DNA of 64,000 nucleotides from Denitromonas sp. Its GTDB lineage: Bacteria > Pseudomonadota > Gammaproteobacteria > Burkholderiales > Rhodocyclaceae. The stretch covers positions 1,999,501 through 2,063,500 of the forward strand of contig NZ_JAUCBR010000004.1 of the NCBI RefSeq assembly GCF_034676725.1, read 5' to 3'. Below, piece after piece: positions 59,808 through 64,000 of the stretch (within the stretch, counting starts at the first letter, position 1; each line of letters opens with the position of its first letter). The position numbers and the translations under genes are program-made. A model generated the notes under the pieces. The model ran no database searches and was not told where the DNA came from. It saw only the letters and a program-made list of their open reading frames with translations.

Positions 59808-60965
59808 ATGTCCCGGCAGCCCACCATCCGACTCGGTCACTCGCGCGCGCTCGATGCCCGCCAGGCGGTCCAGGAATTCCATGCCGCGGTGGCGCAGGCC
59901 GACGCTGCGCTGGTGGTGTTCTTCTGTTCGAGCCTGTACGACCTCGACGCCCTCGCCGACGAGATGGCGCAGCGGTTTGCCGGCCTCACCGTGATCGGCT
60001 GCACCACCGCTGGCGAGATCGGTCCGGCCGGCTATTGCCGGCACAGCCTGTCGGGGGCGAGCTTTTCCGCCGACAGCTGTACTGCGGTGGTTGGCCGCAT
60101 CGACGCGCTGCAGCAGTTCGAGACCGCGCACGGGCAGGCGTTTGCCACCGATCTGCTGGCGCAGCTCAGGGCGCGGCGGCCGGTGGCGTCGGCCGCCAAC
60201 AGCTTCGGCATGCTGCTGATCGACGGGCTGTCGATTCGTGAAGAGCCGGTGGCGCATGCGATTCAGTCGGCGCTCGGGCGTCTTGCAGTGGTCGGTGGGT
60301 CGGCCGGCGACGATCTCAAGTTCGAGCGCACCTGGGTCTATCACGACGGTGCCTTTCACTCCGACTGCGCCGCGCTGGCGCTGCTCAGCACCGACCTGCC
60401 GTTCATGAGCTTCAAGACCCAGCACTTCGTTACCGAGGACGAGCGCCTGGTGGTCACCGATGCCGACGCCAGCCGGCGCACCGTCCGTGAGATCAACGGC
60501 TTGCCCGCGGCCGAGGAATACGCCCGGTTGATCGGCGTCGCACCGACGGCGCTTGGCCCCGACGAATTTGCCGCGCACCCGATCGTGGTGCTGATCGACG
60601 GGACCGACTACGTCCGTTCGATCCAGAAGGTCAATGCCGACGGCAGCCTCACCTTCTACTGCGCCATCGAGGAAGGACTGGTGCTGCGTGTGGCGCGGGG
60701 CCAGGACATCGTGGCCGATCTGGACACCACGCTGGCGCGCATCCGTGAGCTGATCGGCCCGCCCGAGTTCATCTTCAGTTGCGACTGCATTCTGCGTCAC
60801 CTCGAGATGGACGCCCGCGCCCAGCGCGACGCTGTGGCCGAACGGCTCGCGCGCAACAACACCGTCGGCTTCAGCACCTATGGCGAACAATATGGCGGCG
60901 TGCACATCAACCAGACGCTGACCGGCATCGCCATCGGTCGCTCGCTGGAGGTCGAGGATGGCTGA
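59808..60965 (+). CDS. FIST-domain sensor protein, NosP-like
   Basis: A 385-residue protein with FIST_N (about 25-220, VIGCTTAGEIGPAGY and SFGMLLIDGLS) and FIST_C (about 225-365, PFMSFKTQHFV and NTVGFSTYGEQYGG) domains. NosP proteins of this layout bind heme and sense nitric oxide, and are encoded next to a histidine kinase and a c-di-GMP enzyme, exactly as here. The heme ligand cannot be seen for certain. Its end overlaps the kinase start by eight bases. The 242-base gap before it has no obvious strong promoter. Confidence 0.8.
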   Translation: MSRQPTIRLGHSRALDARQAVQEFHAAVAQADAALVVFFCSSLYDLDALADEMAQRFAGLTVIGCTTAGEIGPAGYCRHSLSGASFSADSCTAVVGRIDALQQFETAHGQAFATDLLAQLRARRPVASAANSFGMLLIDGLSIREEPVAHAIQSALGRLAVVGGSAGDDLKFERTWVYHDGAFHSDCAALALLSTDLPFMSFKTQHFVTEDERLVVTDADASRRTVREINGLPAAEEYARLIGVAPTALGPDEFAAHPIVVLIDGTDYVRSIQKVNADGSLTFYCAIEEGLVLRVARGQDIVADLDTTLARIRELIGPPEFIFSCDCILRHLEMDARAQRDAVAERLARNNTVGFSTYGEQYGGVHINQTLTGIAIGRSLEVEDG

Positions 60966-62124
60966 CAATGCCAGCGCCACCGACGAGCGCAGCCTGCAGG
61001 ACGAAATCGTCCGTCAGCAGAAGATCATTCGCGCGCTGATGAACCGCATCGAGCGCGAGGCCGACGCGCGGCGCTCCGATTTTGCCCAGTTCCAGTCCAC
61101 CGTGATGCTCGAGCACCAGGTGTGCGAACGCACCGCCGAGCTTGAAGCGGCGCTGCTCGAAAACAAGAAGATCAACCAGAACCTCGCGGCCGCCCGCGCG
61201 CGCATGGCCGAGGAGATCGATGAACGTCGCCGCGCGCAGGAAGCGCTCGAGCGAGAGCAGGCCGCCCAGCGCGAGCTCATCGAGAAACTGGAGAGCGCCC
61301 AGAACCAGTTGCTGCAGTCCGAGAAACTGGCCTCCATCGGCCAGCTCGCTGCCGGGGTGGCGCACGAGATCAACAACCCCATCGGTTTCGTGTATTCCAA
61401 CCTGTTGACGCTCAAGACCTATGCCGCCGACCTGCTGCGCCTGATCGATGCCTACGAGCGGGCCGCGCCGCCGGCCGAGGCGCCGGACATCGCCGCCGTC
61501 CGCCAGGCCATCGACATCGACTACCTGCGCGAAGACATCGGCACCTTGATCGACGAATCGATCGACGGCGCCGCCCGCGTACGCCGCATCGTGCAGGACA
61601 TGCGCGACTTCTCGCGCATGGGCGATGACGGCTGGCAACTGGCCGATCTGCACCGCGGGCTGGAGAGCACGCTCAACGTGGTGTGGAACGAGATCAAGTA
61701 CAAGGCGCAGATCGTCAAGGCGCTCGGCAGCTTGCCCGAGGTCGAGTGCCTGCCGTTCCAGATCAACCAGGTATTCATGAACCTGCTGGTGAACGCCGCC
61801 CAGGCGATCGACGGACAGGGCACCGTGACGCTGTCGTCCGGCGTCGAAGACGACTGGGTGTGGATTGCCATTGCCGACACCGGACCCGGTATTGCGCCGG
61901 CGCACCTGTCGAAGATCTTCGACCCGTTCTTCACCACCAAACCGGTTGGTCAGGGCACCGGTCTCGGTCTGTCGGTCTCCTACGGCATCGTCAATCGCCA
62001 CGGCGGCCGCATCGAGGTCGACAGCCCGCCCGGCGGCGGCACCACCTTTCGCGTCTGGCTGCCCGTGCGCCAGCGCGCCGCATCCGCTGACGGCCGGGTG
62101 TCGGCGGCCGCTGCGCAGGGCTGA
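60958..62124 (+). CDS. Soluble sensor histidine kinase, partner of the FIST protein
   Basis: A 388-residue kinase without membrane segments or PAS domain. A long N-terminal coiled coil (about residues 10-120) leads to the HisKA helix with phospho-His in AAGVAHEINNPIGF (near residue 138) and a HATPase domain with NLLVNAAQAIDGQG, DTGPGI and GTGLGLS boxes (about 265-375). Lacking a sensor of its own, it should receive its signal from the FIST protein, with which it overlaps. This matches the soluble kinases paired with NosP. The output partner with a receiver is not in the window. Confidence 0.88.
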   Translation: MADNASATDERSLQDEIVRQQKIIRALMNRIEREADARRSDFAQFQSTVMLEHQVCERTAELEAALLENKKINQNLAAARARMAEEIDERRRAQEALEREQAAQRELIEKLESAQNQLLQSEKLASIGQLAAGVAHEINNPIGFVYSNLLTLKTYAADLLRLIDAYERAAPPAEAPDIAAVRQAIDIDYLREDIGTLIDESIDGAARVRRIVQDMRDFSRMGDDGWQLADLHRGLESTLNVVWNEIKYKAQIVKALGSLPEVECLPFQINQVFMNLLVNAAQAIDGQGTVTLSSGVEDDWVWIAIADTGPGIAPAHLSKIFDPFFTTKPVGQGTGLGLSVSYGIVNRHGGRIEVDSPPGGGTTFRVWLPVRQRAASADGRVSAAAAQG

Positions 62125-62259
62125 CCCGATGCCGGTCGTCGCCGTCCGCTGCTGCCCCCGCCCCCGCCCCGCACCGCCGGGCACCTGCGCGACCCCTTTC
62201 GCGTCGGCCGCGGCGGGCGCCACCCCCGACTCACTCCGGCTTTCGAGGCCCACCGTTTC

Positions 62260-63975
62260 ATGATGCAGATCTACCGCAAGCCCCCACAGGCCCTGCCGTC
62301 CGAAAGCGCCTTCTTCCGCCTGCCCGGCGCCCTGCTGATGATTCTCGACGAAGACTGGATCATCCAGATGATGAGCGAATCGTGGCGCGACGTGCTCGGC
62401 TTGGGCCAGGACACCCTGCGCTGGCGCCGCTTCCCCGAACTGCTCCACGAACTCGACCGCGATGACGTGCTCGCCCGTCTCGCCTGCATCGACGAGACCC
62501 TCCCCACCGTCCGCTTCTCCTGCCGCTGCCGCAAGGTCGATGGGCAATATGTCGGCCTGGCCTGGAGCGTCAGCCACGATGCTTCCCAAGGGCTGTTCTA
62601 CGCCGCCGCCCATGAAACCGGCCTCAACCTGACGCACCACGAAGCCCGCCTGCCCGAGGTGTATGTCGACGGCCTCACCGGCCTGCCCAACCGCGGCCTG
62701 TTTCTCGACCGCGTCAGCCACGCCATGCAGCGTGCCGCGCGGCGCAAGGACCTCAGCTTTGCCGTTATCCACTGTGGCGTCGACCGCTTCAGCGTCATCA
62801 ACCACAGCCTCGGCAACCGCATCGGCGACCTGCTGCTGATCGAAGTGGCCAACCTGCTGCGCCGAACCACCCGGCCCACCGACATGGTCGCCCGCCTCGG
62901 CGGTGATGAATTCGGCATCCTGCTCGAAGACATCCGCGACGCCACCTCGCCCGTGCGTGTCATCCAGCGCCTGCAGGACAAGCTCGTGCTGCCCTTCCGG
63001 CTGTACGCGCACGAAGTGTTCTCCAGCCTGTCCTCCGGCATCACCCTGTCGGGCGAGCAATACGCCGAGGCCGACGTCATGCTGCGCGACGCCAACATGG
63101 CCATGGGCCGCGCCAAGGGGCAGGGCGGCGGCGGCTACGTGCTGTTCGATCGCGGCATGCACGAAGAAGCGCTGCGTCGGCTCGACCTCGAACTCGATCT
63201 GCGCCGCGCACTTGAACGTGGCCAGTTCGAGGCCTACTACCAACCCATCGTCCGCGTCAGCGACCGCCGCCTGATCGGCTTCGAAGCCCTGGTGCGCTGG
63301 AACCACCCCGAACGCGGCCTGATCTCCCCGGCCGACTTCATCCCGCTGGCCGAAGAGAGCGGCCTCATCGTGCATATCGGCCGCTGGATGCTGCACCAGG
63401 CCTGCTCACAGATGCGCGCCTGGCAGCTGGCCTTCCCGCGCCGACCCGCGCTCACCGTCAGCGTCAACCTCTCCGCCCGCCAGCTGCTGCACCCCGACAT
63501 CCTCCCCGACATCCGCCGCACCCTGCGCGAGACCGGCCTGTCGGCCCGCCACCTCAAGCTCGAGATCACCGAAAGCGCCATGATGGAAGACGCCCAGCGC
63601 GCCATCGAACTGCTCGAAACCCTCAAGCGCACCCGCCTCAAGCTCATGCTCGACGATTTCGGCACCGGCTACTCCTCGCTGTCCTACCTGCACCGCCTGC
63701 CCATCGACGTGCTCAAGGTCGACCGCTCCTTCGTCATGCACATGCACGAACGCATCGAAGACCGCAGCTTCGTCGAAACCATCGTCAACCTCGCCCAGAA
63801 ACTCGGCCGCCCGGTGGTCTGCGAAGGGGTGGAGCTGCCCGAACAGGAAGCCCTGCTGCGCGAGCTCGGCGTGGAATACGCGCAGGGCTACCTGTATTCA
63901 CGGCCGGTGACGGCAGCGCAGGCCGAGATGCTGATCATCGAAGATGCGGCGCGAGGGGGAAGCAAGCGGCGGTAG
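62260..63975 (+). CDS. PAS-GGDEF-EAL protein, c-di-GMP turnover
   Basis: A 571-residue protein with an N-terminal PAS-like domain (about 20-130), GGDEF (about 140-300) and EAL (about 310-560) domains. GGDEF loop RLGGDEF is intact with I-site RPTD before it. The EAL domain keeps the key residues: EALVRW, NLSARQL, LEITES, DDFGTGYSS, KVDRSF and CEGVEL. It could make and degrade c-di-GMP. Unlike the c-di-GMP partner in some NosP operons it has no receiver domain. Third codon positions look richer in C than in neighbours (by eye). It lies 135 bases after the kinase in the same orientation. Confidence 0.9.
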   Translation: MMQIYRKPPQALPSESAFFRLPGALLMILDEDWIIQMMSESWRDVLGLGQDTLRWRRFPELLHELDRDDVLARLACIDETLPTVRFSCRCRKVDGQYVGLAWSVSHDASQGLFYAAAHETGLNLTHHEARLPEVYVDGLTGLPNRGLFLDRVSHAMQRAARRKDLSFAVIHCGVDRFSVINHSLGNRIGDLLLIEVANLLRRTTRPTDMVARLGGDEFGILLEDIRDATSPVRVIQRLQDKLVLPFRLYAHEVFSSLSSGITLSGEQYAEADVMLRDANMAMGRAKGQGGGGYVLFDRGMHEEALRRLDLELDLRRALERGQFEAYYQPIVRVSDRRLIGFEALVRWNHPERGLISPADFIPLAEESGLIVHIGRWMLHQACSQMRAWQLAFPRRPALTVSVNLSARQLLHPDILPDIRRTLRETGLSARHLKLEITESAMMEDAQRAIELLETLKRTRLKLMLDDFGTGYSSLSYLHRLPIDVLKVDRSFVMHMHERIEDRSFVETIVNLAQKLGRPVVCEGVELPEQEALLRELGVEYAQGYLYSRPVTAAQAEMLIIEDAARGGSKRR

Positions 63976-64000
63976 GTTGGGCGCGGGGTGTTGGCCAATC

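Noticed and set aside
60907..63396. A minus-strand frame of 829 codons opposite the kinase and GGDEF-EAL genes
   Set aside because: Antisense shadow; composition is His/Ala/Gly-rich without motifs, whereas the plus strand shows complete domains.

Overview
The window looks like a chromosomal segment of a GC-rich betaproteobacterium, most likely a member of the Rhodocyclales (Thauera/Azoarcus/Zoogloea-like). The pointers are a phenylacetate gene cluster end beside a Liv-type transporter, a PEP-CTERM protein, the zapB-like/zapA/6S RNA block, fused isobutyryl-CoA mutase IcmF, and broad acyl-CoA metabolism. This assignment is inference; no 16S gene is present.

Layout. 1-7167: the end of a phenylacetate degradation cluster (paaE C-terminus, TetR regulator, PaaJ-type thiolase) followed by a branched-chain-type ABC transporter (binding protein, LivH, a LivM-LivG fusion, LivF). 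7361-9291: an HU gene whose terminator has been split by a 1.6-kb IS1182-family element. 9384-15647: MaoC hydratase, CoA transferase/hydrolase, RhlE-like helicase, YaeQ, MarR-MFS pair, YggL. 15683-17777: leuA with a candidate leucine-rich leader peptide. 17975-25110: M48 protease, a cobalamin block (two BtuF-like proteins, CobD-type aminotransferase, CbiB, and divergent CobQ), then zapB-like, zapA and 6S RNA. 25112-32264: DUF1850 lipoprotein, EVE protein, TauE/SafE exporter, PhoX-like Tat protein with a PEP-CTERM protein, enoyl-CoA hydratase homologue, and acetate symporter yjcH-actP. 32390-34582: a PlpD-type patatin with a beta-barrel. 34590-45972: the propionyl-CoA/methylmalonyl-CoA module (GntR regulator, scpA, meaB, pccB, pccA), a KamA-like radical SAM enzyme, a zinc metallopeptidase and a VOC protein resembling methylmalonyl-CoA epimerase. 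46147-53807: a two-component pair, an AraC regulator and icmF. 53933-57365: two MFS transporters and an AraC regulator. 57482-63975: c-di-GMP signalling, including a FIST-histidine kinase-GGDEF/EAL operon that resembles NosP nitric-oxide sensing systems.

The genes share a B12 theme. Two adenosylcobalamin mutases, each with its own G-protein chaperone (free MeaB; fused in IcmF), lie in the same window as cobalamin assembly and capture genes. Propionyl-CoA from branched-chain amino acid, odd-chain or aromatic catabolism would enter through PccAB, the VOC epimerase and ScpA. A shared palindrome (CATAATTATG) sits in the promoters of scpA and the VOC gene, suggesting one small regulon, probably under the adjacent GntR protein.

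Sequence quality deserves attention. Three genes (rhlE, meaB, pccA) are each broken by the same one-base change, GTCGAC read as GTTCGAC, and hupB has a two-base GT duplication near its end at a GTCAAC. These look like systematic errors at GTYRAC-type sites or a motif-specific mutational process. The affected genes should not be taken as true pseudogenes without checking reads.
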